A DNA stretch of 64,000 nt from Bradyrhizobium sp. Its GTDB lineage: Bacteria > Pseudomonadota > Alphaproteobacteria > Rhizobiales > Xanthobacteraceae. The translations under genes were made by a program, and so were the position numbers. Positions 36,168-44,784 of this stretch are shown piece after piece. The DNA lies in the NCBI RefSeq assembly GCF_022844465.1, contig NZ_JALHLP010000014.1, positions 1 to 64,000 of the forward strand. The letters run 5' to 3'. The notes below the pieces were generated by a model. The model was not told where the DNA came from. It did not search any database and saw only the letters and a list, made by a program, of their open reading frames with translations. How positions within the stretch are numbered: the stretch's first letter is position 1; every line of letters begins with the position of its first letter.

Positions 36168-36192
36168 GGAACAATCGCCTGCCAGTTCCGTT
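36168..36192 (+). promoter_or_regulatory. EcfG-type sigma promoter (GGAAC-N16-CGTT)
   Basis: GGAAC at 36168-36172, 16-nt spacer, CGTT at 36189-36192, followed by CT. It is 38 bp upstream of the PRC-barrel gene and in the right orientation; a GGAGG ribosome site follows at about 36220. Confidence 0.8.
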
Positions 36193-36229
36193 CTAAAGGA
36201 ACTCACCAACTTTTCCTCGGAGGATAAAA

Positions 36230-36805
36230 ATGAACAAATTCGTTGCTGCCGCGCTGTTGAGCGCGGCCGTCATCAGCGGCCCGGCCTATGCTCAGACGGC
36301 TCAGCCGGCCGACCGCATGGCGCCGGCGGCCACCACCAACCAGACCGCCGGTTCCAGCTCGAAAATGATGCTTAAGGGCAATTGGCGCGCGTCCAAGCTC
36401 ATGGGCCTCGACGTTTACAACGAAGCCAACGAAAAGCTCGGAGACATCAATGAGCTGATCCTGGACAAGGATGGGAAGGTTAGTGCCGTTGTGATCGGCG
36501 TCGGCGGGTTCCTGGGAATGGGCGAACACGATATCGCCGTCACCATGGACAAGCTGAAGTTCGTCGAAGAGCCGGTCCGTACCAGCGCCGCAACGACCAC
36601 CACGCCGACGACCACAACGACCCGCGATACGACGGCGGCTCCCGCGAGCACGACGACCGGCGCGGCGCCCGCCACGACCACAACGACGACAACGACCGCG
36701 CGCGTGTCAGCAACCAACGATTGGACGCCCGATCACGCCGTGATGAGCGGCACCAAGGACCAGCTGAAGGCCCTGCCGCAATTCAAGTACTCCGACTATA
36801 ACTGA
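36230..36805 (+). CDS. Exported PRC-barrel domain protein with Thr-rich tract
   Basis: A 191-residue product with a signal peptide cleaved near AYAQTAQ. A PRC-barrel domain spans about 50-115 (ASKLMGLDVYNEANEKLGDI, then AVVIGVGGFLGMGEHDIAV). It is followed by a 50-residue low-complexity segment of Thr, Ala and Pro, then a C-terminal DQLKALPQFKYSDYN. Such exported PRC-barrel proteins are common in rhizobia and linked to stress. The EcfG promoter upstream and the strong terminator downstream define a single-gene unit. The Thr tract may vary in length by slippage. Confidence 0.88.
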   Translation: MNKFVAAALLSAAVISGPAYAQTAQPADRMAPAATTNQTAGSSSKMMLKGNWRASKLMGLDVYNEANEKLGDINELILDKDGKVSAVVIGVGGFLGMGEHDIAVTMDKLKFVEEPVRTSAATTTTPTTTTTRDTTAAPASTTTGAAPATTTTTTTTARVSATNDWTPDHAVMSGTKDQLKALPQFKYSDYN

Positions 36806-36830
36806 GCGAACCTGTCTTGAACGAAGCGAA

Positions 36831-36856
36831 GGCCCCATCTCGGTGGGGCCTTTTTT
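36831..36856 (+). terminator. Rho-independent terminator
   Basis: Stem GGCCCCA (36831-36837) and TGGGGCC (36844-36850), 6-nt loop, then six T. It ends the PRC-barrel transcript. Confidence 0.9.
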
Positions 36857-36900
36857 CGTCGCTCGCTTGCCCCCGAAGAAAACACTCAGCCGCCCTCGCT

Positions 36901-37974
36901 TCATTCGGCCTTCGCCTCGCGAGCGGGATTTGCCGCCACGGTGGCCAGTCCGCCCAGGATGCCGGCGAGGCTGCGCGCGCGTCTGGTATCGATGCTGACA
37001 TAGGCGGTCATGCCGGCACGCAGGGCCGGTTCGCCACGCCGCTCGATCAGCCGCAGCCGCACCGGCAGGCGCTGAACCACCTTCACCCAATTGCCCGAGG
37101 CGTTTTGCGCCGGCAGGACCGCAAACTCCGCGCCGGTGGCCGGGCTGATGCTTTCCACCTCGGCATCCCAGATGATGTCAGGGTGCATGTCGAGAACCAC
37201 GGTGGCTTTTTGCCCTACTTTCACGTGGGTTAGCTCGGTTTCCTTGAAATTGGCTTCAAGCCAGGGTCGTCGGTCGGTCACCAGCGCAAACAGCGGCGTC
37301 TGAGCCTTGACCTGTTCGCCCAACTGAAGCCGGAAGTTGACGACGACTCCCGACTTCGGCGCCTTGATCTCGGTGTGCTCGAGGTCGAGCGCCGCGCGAT
37401 CGCGCACCGCCAGCTTCTCGCGCACCGCGGCGTATTCGTCGGTCGGCCTGTCGGGCTTGCCGCCCAGCGCCGCCTCCACGCGCGCGATCCGCTGATGCAG
37501 TATCGAGAGCCGATCCTGACCTTCCTGTTCTTCGCTGTTGGACTGCTCGAGCCTCGCCACCGAAGCCACACCGCGCCCGGACAAATCCCGCTGCCGCCGG
37601 GCCTGGGTCTGAAGGTACGCGAGCTTGTTCTCCGCTTCGGTAGCCTCGGCCCTGATCTCGCGCAGGCTCGCCTTGAGCTGCTCGACTGACGCGCGTGCGG
37701 AATCGATCTCGGCCTCGGCCTTGGCGAGCGCGAGCCGGTAGGTCGCGGGATCCAGCCGCAACAGGACGTCGCCGGCGGTAACCGCGGCGTGATCCCGGAT
37801 GCGCAGTTCCATGATGCGGCCCGGAACTTCACTGGCGATCTGGGCGATGTCCGCCTTGACGAAGGCGTTTTCGGTCGAGATGTGACGGCCGCCCTGCAGC
37901 CAAAATGCCATCGCGCCGGCGATCATGAGCACCGGCACGCCAACAAGAGCCAACTGCCTCATCCGCCGCGTCAT
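36901..37974 (-). CDS. emrA: HlyD/EmrA-family membrane fusion protein
   Basis: Periplasmic adaptor of a drug-efflux pump, 357 residues. One N-terminal transmembrane helix (LALVGVPVLMIAGAMAFWL) is followed by a biotinyl-lipoyl-like half, a coiled-coil hairpin around 80-180 with many Glu, Ala and Arg, and the second lipoyl half (IKAPKSGVVVNFRLQLGEQV). GNWVKVVQRLPVRL is a conserved EmrA segment. It overlaps the upstream MarR gene by 4 nt (ATGA), while the partner emrB-like gene is divergent, an arrangement that shares the operator between them. Confidence 0.9.
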   Translation of the reverse strand: MTRRMRQLALVGVPVLMIAGAMAFWLQGGRHISTENAFVKADIAQIASEVPGRIMELRIRDHAAVTAGDVLLRLDPATYRLALAKAEAEIDSARASVEQLKASLREIRAEATEAENKLAYLQTQARRQRDLSGRGVASVARLEQSNSEEQEGQDRLSILHQRIARVEAALGGKPDRPTDEYAAVREKLAVRDRAALDLEHTEIKAPKSGVVVNFRLQLGEQVKAQTPLFALVTDRRPWLEANFKETELTHVKVGQKATVVLDMHPDIIWDAEVESISPATGAEFAVLPAQNASGNWVKVVQRLPVRLRLIERRGEPALRAGMTAYVSIDTRRARSLAGILGGLATVAANPAREAKAE

Positions 37975-38483
37975 GGCACGATCCTGCCATTGTGCCGGTC
38001 CGCCGCCTGCTTGCCCGCCGCGCCCGCAGCGGCCTTCCGCCCCGCCTCGCCTCCGTTGGCCGACACCAGCGTGGCCTTGATGCGCTGCAACAAGTCCATC
38101 AACTGCCTGCTTTCGCGCCCCGACAGGTCGCCTAGCGCGGCATCGACCGTTGCTTCCGCCACGCGCCAGATGCGCTTGTGCACCCGTTCCGCGTCCGCGG
38201 TGAGATACACCCGCTTCACCCGGCGGTCGTCGCGCTGGGTACGGCGTTCCACCCAGCCATTGGCCACCAGCCGATCAATCATACGCCCGGCGGTGGCCTT
38301 TTCCACCTCCATCATCTCGGCAAGCTCGGAAAGCGACGCGCCGGGACGGCGGTGCAGCCGCGTCAGCACCAGCCATTGCGCGCGGGTGATGCCGAGACGG
38401 CGCACGCGGCGGTCAAATTCGGTGCGCAGCAGGCGCGCCACGTCGGAAATCACCACGCCGATATACTCGTCGGTGTTTGGCAT
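37971..38483 (-). CDS. MarR-family transcriptional regulator
   Basis: Winged-helix repressor of 170 residues with MEVEKATAGRMIDRLVANGW and the wing RRTQRDDRRVKRVYLT. MarR proteins dimerise and bind palindromes, releasing DNA on phenolic ligands. Two palindromic sites occur in the 95-bp gap to the divergent emrB-like gene. It is followed by emrA (overlapping by 4 nt), giving a marR-emrA operon facing emrB. Autoregulation and control of the pump are expected. Confidence 0.9.
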   Translation of the reverse strand: MPNTDEYIGVVISDVARLLRTEFDRRVRRLGITRAQWLVLTRLHRRPGASLSELAEMMEVEKATAGRMIDRLVANGWVERRTQRDDRRVKRVYLTADAERVHKRIWRVAEATVDAALGDLSGRESRQLMDLLQRIKATLVSANGGEAGRKAAAGAAGKQAADRHNGRIVP

Positions 38484-38511
38484 ATCGCGGTTCTGGTCCT
38501 CCGATAATTAG

Positions 38512-38545
38512 TAAGCTAGGTTACGATCAATGGTAAGCTAGCTTA
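38512..38545. promoter_or_regulatory. Paired MarR operator sites
   Basis: TAAGCTAGGTTA at 38512-38523 and the perfect palindrome TAAGCTAGCTTA at 38534-38545, one mismatch apart and 22 bp from start to start (two helical turns). They lie in the divergent marR-emrA/emrB region, the expected place for a MarR operator. Confidence 0.75.
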
Positions 38546-38578
38546 TTGTTCGGCCAACGCAAGGGACATGACCGCGAC

Positions 38579-40111
38579 ATGACTGTGGGCAGCGCAACCA
38601 CCGACGCCGAGGATCCAGCCGCGGCGCTGTCGGCGGCGCAGCGGTACCTGACGCTGGCGACCGTCGTCCTCGGCACCTCGCTCTATGGCACCGCCCTGCT
38701 GACCACATCGACCATCCTGCCGCAGATGCAGGGCGCGCTTTCGGCCACCCAGGACGAAATCGCCTGGGTGATGACGTTCAACATCCTGGCGACCGCGGTG
38801 GTGACGCCGATGACGGGCTGGCTGGTCTCCCGCTTCGGTACCAGGCGGGTCGCGGTGTGGTCGATCGCCTGCTTCACGGTCGCGACAATGCTCTGCGGGA
38901 TGGCGCAGTCGCTGGAGACGCTGGTGCTGTGGCGCATTCTGCAAGGCGGCGCCGGCGCGCCCGTCGTCCCGCTCTCGCAGTCGATCCTGTTCAACACCTT
39001 CCCGCGCCGCCAGCATGCGATGGTGATGTCGATCTTCGGCATGGCGGTTGCGGTGGCGCCGGCGTTCGGCCCGGTGATCGGCGGCTACCTGGCCGAGATG
39101 CACAGCTGGCGCTGGTCTTTCTACATGCTGGTTCCGGTCGGCATTTGCGCCACGATCGGCATGGCCTGGACGTTGCGGCCCGACAGGCTGGGCGCCAAGG
39201 TTCGTTTCGACTGGACAGGCTTCGTTGCGCTGGCGACCGCGCTTGCCGCGGTGCAGCTGGTGATCGCGCGCGGCGTGCGGCTGGATTGGTTCGACTCGAC
39301 CGAAATCGTGATCGAGTGCCTGATCGCGGCCGTCGCCTTCTATGTTTTCCTGGTGCACAGCCTCAGCGTTCGCGCGCCGTTCGTGAACCTGAGGCTGCTG
39401 TACGACCGCAACTACGCGATCGGGCTGGTTCTGGTGACAATCTACGGCATGTTGAACTTCACCCCGATGGTCTTGCTGCCCGCTCTCCTGCAGCAGCAGA
39501 TCGGCTTTCCGGATATGCTGGTCGGACAGGTGATCGGATGCCGGGGGGTCGGGATGCTGCTGGGCTTCATGGCCGCCGGATTCATGAGCCGGATCGATCC
39601 GCGCATCAGCATGGCAGCCGGCTTCGGCCTGCAGACCGCTGCCGGATTGTGGATGCTGACGTTCGACCTCAACGTGACGATGGAAATACTCGTCCTCAAC
39701 AGCGCGGTCCAGGGCTTCGCCGTCGGCGTGGTATGGGTGCCGATCACCGCCGTGGCCTTCGGCACGCTGGAGTCAAAACACTATGCGGAGGCTTCCTCGA
39801 TCTTCCACTTGCTGCGCAACATCGGGTCGAGCTTTTTCATCTCGCTGTCGATCGCCGAAATCGTGCGCACCGCCGGCGCCAACTACAGCCGAATGACGGA
39901 GATGATCACGCCGTACAACCCGGCGCTCGCGATGCCGGGCGTGACCGGGGGCTGGACCTTTGACACCGTTCCCGGCCTCGCCAGCGTGGCGAAGGAAATA
40001 GCGCGCCAGTCGATGATGATCGGCTACCTCAACGCCTTCATGCTGTACACCGTGGCCTCGGGACTGGCGGTCGTGGTCGTGCTGATGGTTCGGGGCCGCA
40101 GTCCGGCATAA
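38579..40111 (+). CDS. emrB: DHA2-family MFS drug efflux transporter (EmrB/QacA type)
   Basis: Inner-membrane antiporter of about 510 residues with 14 predicted helices. Motif A is GWLVSRFGTRRVAVWS and motif C GMAVAVAPAFGPVIGGYL. It should expel hydrophobic compounds or drugs by proton exchange, in a tripartite complex with the EmrA-like adaptor on the other side of the operator. An in-frame TTG at 38546, which overlaps the operator, is rejected in favour of the ATG at 38579. Confidence 0.9.
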   Translation: MTVGSATTDAEDPAAALSAAQRYLTLATVVLGTSLYGTALLTTSTILPQMQGALSATQDEIAWVMTFNILATAVVTPMTGWLVSRFGTRRVAVWSIACFTVATMLCGMAQSLETLVLWRILQGGAGAPVVPLSQSILFNTFPRRQHAMVMSIFGMAVAVAPAFGPVIGGYLAEMHSWRWSFYMLVPVGICATIGMAWTLRPDRLGAKVRFDWTGFVALATALAAVQLVIARGVRLDWFDSTEIVIECLIAAVAFYVFLVHSLSVRAPFVNLRLLYDRNYAIGLVLVTIYGMLNFTPMVLLPALLQQQIGFPDMLVGQVIGCRGVGMLLGFMAAGFMSRIDPRISMAAGFGLQTAAGLWMLTFDLNVTMEILVLNSAVQGFAVGVVWVPITAVAFGTLESKHYAEASSIFHLLRNIGSSFFISLSIAEIVRTAGANYSRMTEMITPYNPALAMPGVTGGWTFDTVPGLASVAKEIARQSMMIGYLNAFMLYTVASGLAVVVVLMVRGRSPA

Positions 40112-40158
40112 CGTGGCTCCAGCGCCGCGGGCCGTGCGTCCGCAGCGGCGCCTGAGGC

Positions 40159-40971
40159 TCAGGCCGTTGCCGTCCGCGGTTCGCGGTTGCGCGAGTTGCG
40201 CTGGAAGAACAGCGCCTGGCTTGCCACGGCGGAGACCATCGCCGGCTGAAATGGTTTCGAAATCAGGAACGCCGGCTCGGGCCGCTCGCCGGTCAGGAAG
40301 CGTTCGGGATAGGCGGTGATGAACACCACCGGCACCTCGAAGAGTTTAAGCAGCTCGTTCACCGCATCGAGGCCGGACGACCCGTCAGCGAGCTGGATAT
40401 CCGCGAGAATCAATCCCGGCTTCTTGTTCTTGGCGAGCGCCACCGCGTCGGAATGGGTGCGCGCGACGCCGATGACGTTGTGACCGAGGTTCTTGACCAG
40501 GCTTTCGATATCCATCGCGATGAAGGTCTCGTCCTCGATGATCAGGACATCGGTTGCGATTTCCGCAGCGAGTTCGCGCCCGGCGGCGTCGGCAAGCCGT
40601 CGTGTCTCGGAAATGTCGACATTGAGAACGAACCCCACCTCCTCCTCCGAGAAGCCTTCAAGCGAGAGCAACAGAAAAGCCTGCCGCGGCAGCGGCGTGA
40701 TATTCGACAGTCTCCGCTCCGGCGGCAGCGCCAGCGTCGGCACATCCGCGTTTTCGTTCAGCGCGACCGAGTTCCAGATCTGGGTGAACAGCTTGAACAG
40801 CCCGACGCGCGGGCCGTGCCGCTCATCCAACAACGCGGGGTCCTGCAAGAGAGCCTCGAGCATGGCCGCTACATAAGCGTCACCCGACGCCTGGCTTCCG
40901 GTCAGCGCACGGGCATAGCGCCGCAACAGCGGCAAGTGTTCGGCAACGAGCTGTGATCGAGACATCCCCAT
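40159..40971 (-). CDS. phyR: General stress response regulator PhyR
   Basis: Anti-anti-sigma response regulator of 270 residues. Residues 1-135 are a sigma-like domain mimicking EcfG region 2/4 (LPRQAFLLLSLEGFSEEEVG), and residues 140-260 are a receiver with acidic E146/D147, phospho-Asp D191 in LILADIQLADG, and K239. On phosphorylation PhyR binds NepR and frees EcfG. Translation may begin at M1 or the third codon (MSRSQ). It is divergent from nepR-ecfG. Confidence 0.95.
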   Translation of the reverse strand: MGMSRSQLVAEHLPLLRRYARALTGSQASGDAYVAAMLEALLQDPALLDERHGPRVGLFKLFTQIWNSVALNENADVPTLALPPERRLSNITPLPRQAFLLLSLEGFSEEEVGFVLNVDISETRRLADAAGRELAAEIATDVLIIEDETFIAMDIESLVKNLGHNVIGVARTHSDAVALAKNKKPGLILADIQLADGSSGLDAVNELLKLFEVPVVFITAYPERFLTGERPEPAFLISKPFQPAMVSAVASQALFFQRNSRNREPRTATA

Positions 40972-41096
40972 TCCATCCTTGGTCTTTGGGCCGTATCGCG
41001 GGCCTAACTAGGGTCGCATCTGGGCGAAAATAGCCTGAAAGCGTGCGGTGTCGGCATACCCCTAGCGAGGGCGCCGCTTCTCCCGTCATGTGCGAA

Positions 41097-41121
41097 TACG
41101 CCCGGACGCCGAAAAAGTTCC
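41097..41121 (-). promoter_or_regulatory. Near-consensus EcfG promoter for phyR
   Basis: On the minus strand GGAAC (41121-41117), 16 nt, then CGTA (41100-41097) instead of CGTT. It is oriented toward phyR, whose start lies about 126 bp downstream. A second GGAAC at 41133-41129 has a poorer -10. Confidence 0.5.
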
Positions 41122-41141
41122 AGAAAGAGTTCCCTTATTTA

Positions 41142-41166
41142 GGAACTTTTGCGACCTGATCGCATT
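41142..41166 (+). promoter_or_regulatory. Near-consensus EcfG promoter for nepR-ecfG
   Basis: GGAAC at 41142-41146, 16 nt, then CATT at 41163-41166, one base from CGTT. It is oriented toward nepR, consistent with autoregulation of the anti-sigma/sigma pair. Confidence 0.5.
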
Positions 41167-41259
41167 AGGACCTGATAGACAGCCGAAATAATGATGCCTA
41201 TTCGAGGAATAATCTTGGAATCGCAGAGACTTAACTCTCGGGGAAGCGCGGATCAGATC

Positions 41260-41454
41260 ATGAAGGAAGCAAAGAAGCAGGGCGGGCTGAACGCCGAGAT
41301 CCAGTCAAGAATCGGCCATCAGCTCCGTGCGATGTATGACGATGTCGTCAGGCAAGGCGTGCCGGATCGCTTTGCCGAACTGATCCGAAAGCTCGATGAG
41401 CCCGAGAAGGCCGCGGCGCGGATCGATCAAGCCAAAACCGACGGGAGGGATTGA
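41260..41454 (+). CDS. nepR: Anti-sigma factor NepR
   Basis: A short protein of about 64 residues from the ATG at 41260 (an in-frame ATG at 41191 would give 87). The NepR helices are visible as IGHQLRAMYDDVVRQGVPDR followed by FAELIRKLDE. NepR holds EcfG inactive until PhyR~P removes it. The stop TGA overlaps the ecfG ATG (TGATG), giving stoichiometric coupling. Confidence 0.93.
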   Translation: MKEAKKQGGLNAEIQSRIGHQLRAMYDDVVRQGVPDRFAELIRKLDEPEKAAARIDQAKTDGRD

Positions 41455-42005
41455 TGCCTCTCTCCGACTCCCTGCGTGACGACATCCTGGCGGCAGTGCC
41501 GAGCTTGCGCGCCTTTGCGATCTCGCTATCTGGCAACGGCGACCGGGCCGACGACCTCGTCCAGGAAACATTGCTGCGCGCCATCGCCAATATCGACTCG
41601 TTCCAGCCCGGCTCCAACCTGCCTGCGTGGCTGTTCACCATCCTGCGCAACCTGTTCCGCTCTGACTATCGCAAGCGGCGTCGCGAGGTGGAAGACGCCG
41701 AAGGCAATTACGCGAAAACGCTGAAGACCCAGCCTTCTCAGAGCGCCCATCTGGAGTTCGAGGAGTTTCGCGTAGCGCTGGAGAAGCTTCCGCAGGACCA
41801 ACGCGAGGCGCTGATCTTGGTCGGCGCATCCGGCTTCTCCTACGAAGATGCTGCCGCTATCTGCGGCTGCGCGGTGGGCACCATCAAGAGCCGGGTCAAC
41901 CGAGCCCGCTCCAAGCTGTCCGCCCTGCTCTATGTCGATGGCGCAGAAGATTTCGGCCCCGACGACACCGTGCGCGCGGTCATTGGCGGGAACGGCGGGC
42001 GGTAA
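41454..42005 (+). CDS. ecfG: RNA polymerase ECF sigma factor EcfG
   Basis: General stress sigma factor of 183 residues. Region 2 includes GDRADDLVQETLLRAIANI with the -10 recognition helix, a PAWLFTILRNLFRSDYRKRR segment, and region 4 has LPQDQREALILVGASGFSYE and GTIKSRVNRARSKL, which bind -35 GGAAC. Promoters of this type occur elsewhere in the window. It is coupled to nepR and is in the standard phyR/nepR/ecfG arrangement. Confidence 0.95.
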   Translation: MPLSDSLRDDILAAVPSLRAFAISLSGNGDRADDLVQETLLRAIANIDSFQPGSNLPAWLFTILRNLFRSDYRKRRREVEDAEGNYAKTLKTQPSQSAHLEFEEFRVALEKLPQDQREALILVGASGFSYEDAAAICGCAVGTIKSRVNRARSKLSALLYVDGAEDFGPDDTVRAVIGGNGGR

Positions 42006-42072
42006 GCAGGAATCGGCAAGGGTAAGGGCAGCCTGACGGCTGCCCTTGGGCCGGACTGGCCAATCACTGGGT

Positions 42073-43722
42073 TTAAGGTTGCCGCACCGGGACCGTAAAC
42101 TGTTCGGTCCTGTCACGCTCGGTCATGTCGATCACGGTTTCCATCGGGGCCGTGAGTTCGTAGACATAGCTCGTTTCGGTGAAGTAGCGCTTGGCGGTAC
42201 CCCCCATCGCTTCCGGCGCAACCCGGTCCAGCAGTATCAGGCCGAAATCGCTGTCTTGCCGCCGCGTCGTTGCGCTGGTGTTGAACTCCTCCCACCTGAA
42301 GTGAAAAACCAAATCCGCCTCCTCGCCTGTGACTTCCCAGGTGACGACGATATGAGGATGTCGACCGACGACCGACAATCCTTCATCCGAATGCGACGCC
42401 AGCTCGAAGAAGAGCAGGGAAAGCGATTGCGCCGCGCGAGCGCTCACGGAGATGTCGGGGCCATTTACCACTATCCGATCGGCATTCGGGATCGCGCGCG
42501 ACTCCAGCAGGCCCTTCAGCTTCACGCCCTGCCATTGGCTTTCGCTGAGCAGCGTGATGACATTCGACATGGCATGGATGCGGCCAATCAGCAGCTCGCG
42601 CGACGCGTCGATATCGGCGCCATGACGCAGCGTCCGTGTCACGATCGACTGAATCACGGCCAGGATGTTCTTGACCCGGTGGTTGAGTTCGTCAATGACG
42701 GCCGTCAGCCGACGCTCGAAACCGATCCGAACCTGAATTTCCCTGCTAAGCCGCAACGTGTTGTGGGCGACATAACCGAACAGGCCGCAGACGATGCCGG
42801 TGAGCGCCAGCCCAATGGCGGCCACGATGATCGCCGTCTGCTGCGCGCGTGCGACCACGTTTTTTTTTGAATAGTAGCTGAGCGACCAGTCGCGTCCGCC
42901 GAACGTGATCGTCCGCATCAAGGAAGGCGGCGGGTCGCCCTGCTTGAGCGCTCGCAAGGAGACGACGCCCTGTTCGTTGGCAACATACTCGTCGTCGGCG
43001 TCAACTTTCAGTGCCACCGAGAACAGCGAGCGATCATCATTGGTCAGCATCAGCGGCGCCAGCTCATAGGAAAACGTGATGAAGCCCGCAAGCTCCGCCG
43101 ACCCTTCCCTTGTGATCGGAGATGCCAGAACCAGACCGACCGGTCCGGTCCGCCGCAGCAACGGCAGCGGATCGGACGCCACCGGCTTGCCCGTCTCGGC
43201 CGCCCGCGCCAGCATCGGGCCGATTACCGAATGCCGATCATAGGTCCGACCCGGCAATCCAAGCCTGTCCTGGCTGCGCGGTTCAATGTCCATCAGAACG
43301 TCGACCGAGCCATCAGCCGCGTTGGCTTCCCGCGGCTGATCGTCGAAGTCGCGTATCGCAGGTGCGGTGAAGCCGGCGGCCTTCAGTTCCGCCTCCGCGA
43401 TGCCCAGTTCCGTCGGCTTGAGCCGCGCGATCCACGAGGAAATCACAAAATCGGTCTTGAACGCGTAAATCGCCGACCGCAGGGGTTCCAGCATATTGGC
43501 TTTTGGCACCGCCGGGGCACGAAACAGGCCTGACGCTACCCGCGAAAGCAATTCGCGCTCGGTCAGCCTGTCCTGCACCAGGCTGGCATGAACGTCGATA
43601 GCGCGCGCCAGCGCCATGCTGTCGACGGCCAGTTCCTGGTCGTGAACCCGATAGGCCGCGAAACCGGAAAGCATAACTCCGATCAGCGCGATCAAGCCGA
43701 TGAGGAAGCCCAGTCGAACCAC
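42073..43722 (-). CDS. CHASE-domain HWE-type sensor kinase, degenerate ATPase
   Basis: The 549-residue product has a transmembrane helix at 1-24, a periplasmic CHASE-like sensor to about 290, a second helix at 293-320 and a cytoplasmic kinase part. The phospho-acceptor is H348 in DELNHRVKNILAVIQ. The catalytic domain is odd: the N box reads FELASHSDEG (about 439-448) where the ATP/Mg2+ Asn would be expected, and the HWE His before Glu is Phe. The later DSDFGLILLDRV stretch is kept. Its position beside ecfG suggests a PhyR-regulating kinase, but phosphatase or altered ATP use is possible. Confidence 0.85.
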   Translation of the reverse strand: MVRLGFLIGLIALIGVMLSGFAAYRVHDQELAVDSMALARAIDVHASLVQDRLTERELLSRVASGLFRAPAVPKANMLEPLRSAIYAFKTDFVISSWIARLKPTELGIAEAELKAAGFTAPAIRDFDDQPREANAADGSVDVLMDIEPRSQDRLGLPGRTYDRHSVIGPMLARAAETGKPVASDPLPLLRRTGPVGLVLASPITREGSAELAGFITFSYELAPLMLTNDDRSLFSVALKVDADDEYVANEQGVVSLRALKQGDPPPSLMRTITFGGRDWSLSYYSKKNVVARAQQTAIIVAAIGLALTGIVCGLFGYVAHNTLRLSREIQVRIGFERRLTAVIDELNHRVKNILAVIQSIVTRTLRHGADIDASRELLIGRIHAMSNVITLLSESQWQGVKLKGLLESRAIPNADRIVVNGPDISVSARAAQSLSLLFFELASHSDEGLSVVGRHPHIVVTWEVTGEEADLVFHFRWEEFNTSATTRRQDSDFGLILLDRVAPEAMGGTAKRYFTETSYVYELTAPMETVIDMTERDRTEQFTVPVRQP

Positions 43723-44098
43723 TCGATTACTCTGTTTTTACGTGTGGGCAAGAACGCAAAACCAGCGCCGCTAGATCGTGCCGGACATAACTTAATTGCA
43801 GGAATCCAGCGCTGTCCCGGTTCAGACGGAACCGCAATGACGCGCGATACTGCCGGCCTGCCGCGTTGTCCTGATGCGAACGGGTTTCCATCTCGCCGGG
43901 GAACTCCTATCTTCGCTCGAATATGAAGCAGCGAACATCCGCACGCAACCAAGGGGCTGGCGGCGCACACGCTCTACGTCGCAGTTTTCGATGTGGCAGG
44001 CTGATTCTATCAATAGGTCCGCGTCCGATTGGTTCCTGCAAGTGCGGGGTCGCAGGCGGGCACCGTGCGCGCCGCCAGTGTTAAGATTAACGCGCAGC
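43723..44098. other. Intergenic region without a convincing gene
   Basis: This 376-bp gap between the kinase and ureG has several short open frames on both strands with no recognisable protein, no clear ribosome site and no EcfG-type promoter with a matching -10. A terminator for the long ure operon would be expected here, but no stem with a T-run was seen on the minus strand. Confidence 0.6.
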
Positions 44099-44737
44099 TT
44101 ACCCGAGCCTGGTTTTCGTCGCCGGCCGCAGGCCGCCCTTGGCCTTGATGAAGTCGATGATGCGATCGAGGCCTTCGCTCTTCTTGAGGTTGGACATGAC
44201 GAACGGCCGCTCGCCCCGCATTCGCCGCGCGTCAGTATCCATCTTCTCCAGCGACGCGCCGACATGGGGCGCGAGATCGATTTTGTTGATCACCAGCAGG
44301 TCTGAACGGGTGATGCCGGGCCCGCCCTTGGAAGGGATCTTGTCGCCGGCGGCCACGTCGATCACGTAAATCGTCAGGTCGGCAAGCTCGGGAGAAAACG
44401 TCGCGGCGAGGTTGTCACCACCGGATTCAATCAGCACCATATCCAGGTCGGGGAACTTCGCCCGCATGTCGGCGACGGCAGCAAGATTCATCGAGGCGTC
44501 CTCGCGAATCGCAGTGTGCGGGCAGCCGCCGGTCTCGACGCCGGCGATCCGATCCGGCGTCAGCGAGCCCGAACGCACCAGAAACTCGGCATCCCATTTG
44601 GTGTAGATGTCATTGGTGATCGCAGCAATATCGTAGTGCTCGCGCATCGACTTGCAAAGCAGGTCCATCAGCGCGGTCTTGCCCGACCCGACGGGACCAC
44701 CGATGCCGATCCGCAATGGGCCGTGGGATCTGGACAT
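44099..44737 (-). CDS. ureG: Urease accessory GTPase UreG
   Basis: SIMIBI-class GTPase of 212 residues that drives nickel insertion into urease. P-loop GPVGSGKT, the metal-binding Cys-Pro-His in GGCPHTAIRED, ESGGDN and NKIDLAP are all present. The ATG at 44737 is preferred to a start 51 nt earlier because the MSRSHGPLRIGIGG stretch is the usual N-terminus. It is the last gene of the ure array and follows ureF. Confidence 0.95.
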   Translation of the reverse strand: MSRSHGPLRIGIGGPVGSGKTALMDLLCKSMREHYDIAAITNDIYTKWDAEFLVRSGSLTPDRIAGVETGGCPHTAIREDASMNLAAVADMRAKFPDLDMVLIESGGDNLAATFSPELADLTIYVIDVAAGDKIPSKGGPGITRSDLLVINKIDLAPHVGASLEKMDTDARRMRGERPFVMSNLKKSEGLDRIIDFIKAKGGLRPATKTRLG

Positions 44738-44784
44738 GCCGTGCACTCTCTTCGTTGCGCCTGCGCGATCGTAACCCGGATGCT

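Noticed and set aside
36590..36715. Thr-codon repeats considered as a CRISPR-like or tandem repeat array
   Set aside because: They are irregular codon repeats within a coding region, without spacers.
41129..41133. Second GGAAC on the minus strand as an alternative phyR promoter
   Set aside because: At a 17-nt spacing it is followed by CGGC, a poorer -10 than that of the site at 41097-41121.
43874..44305. Plus-strand frame in the ecfG kinase-ureG gap
   Set aside because: Half of it is antisense to ureG; the rest has no ribosome site or family similarity.
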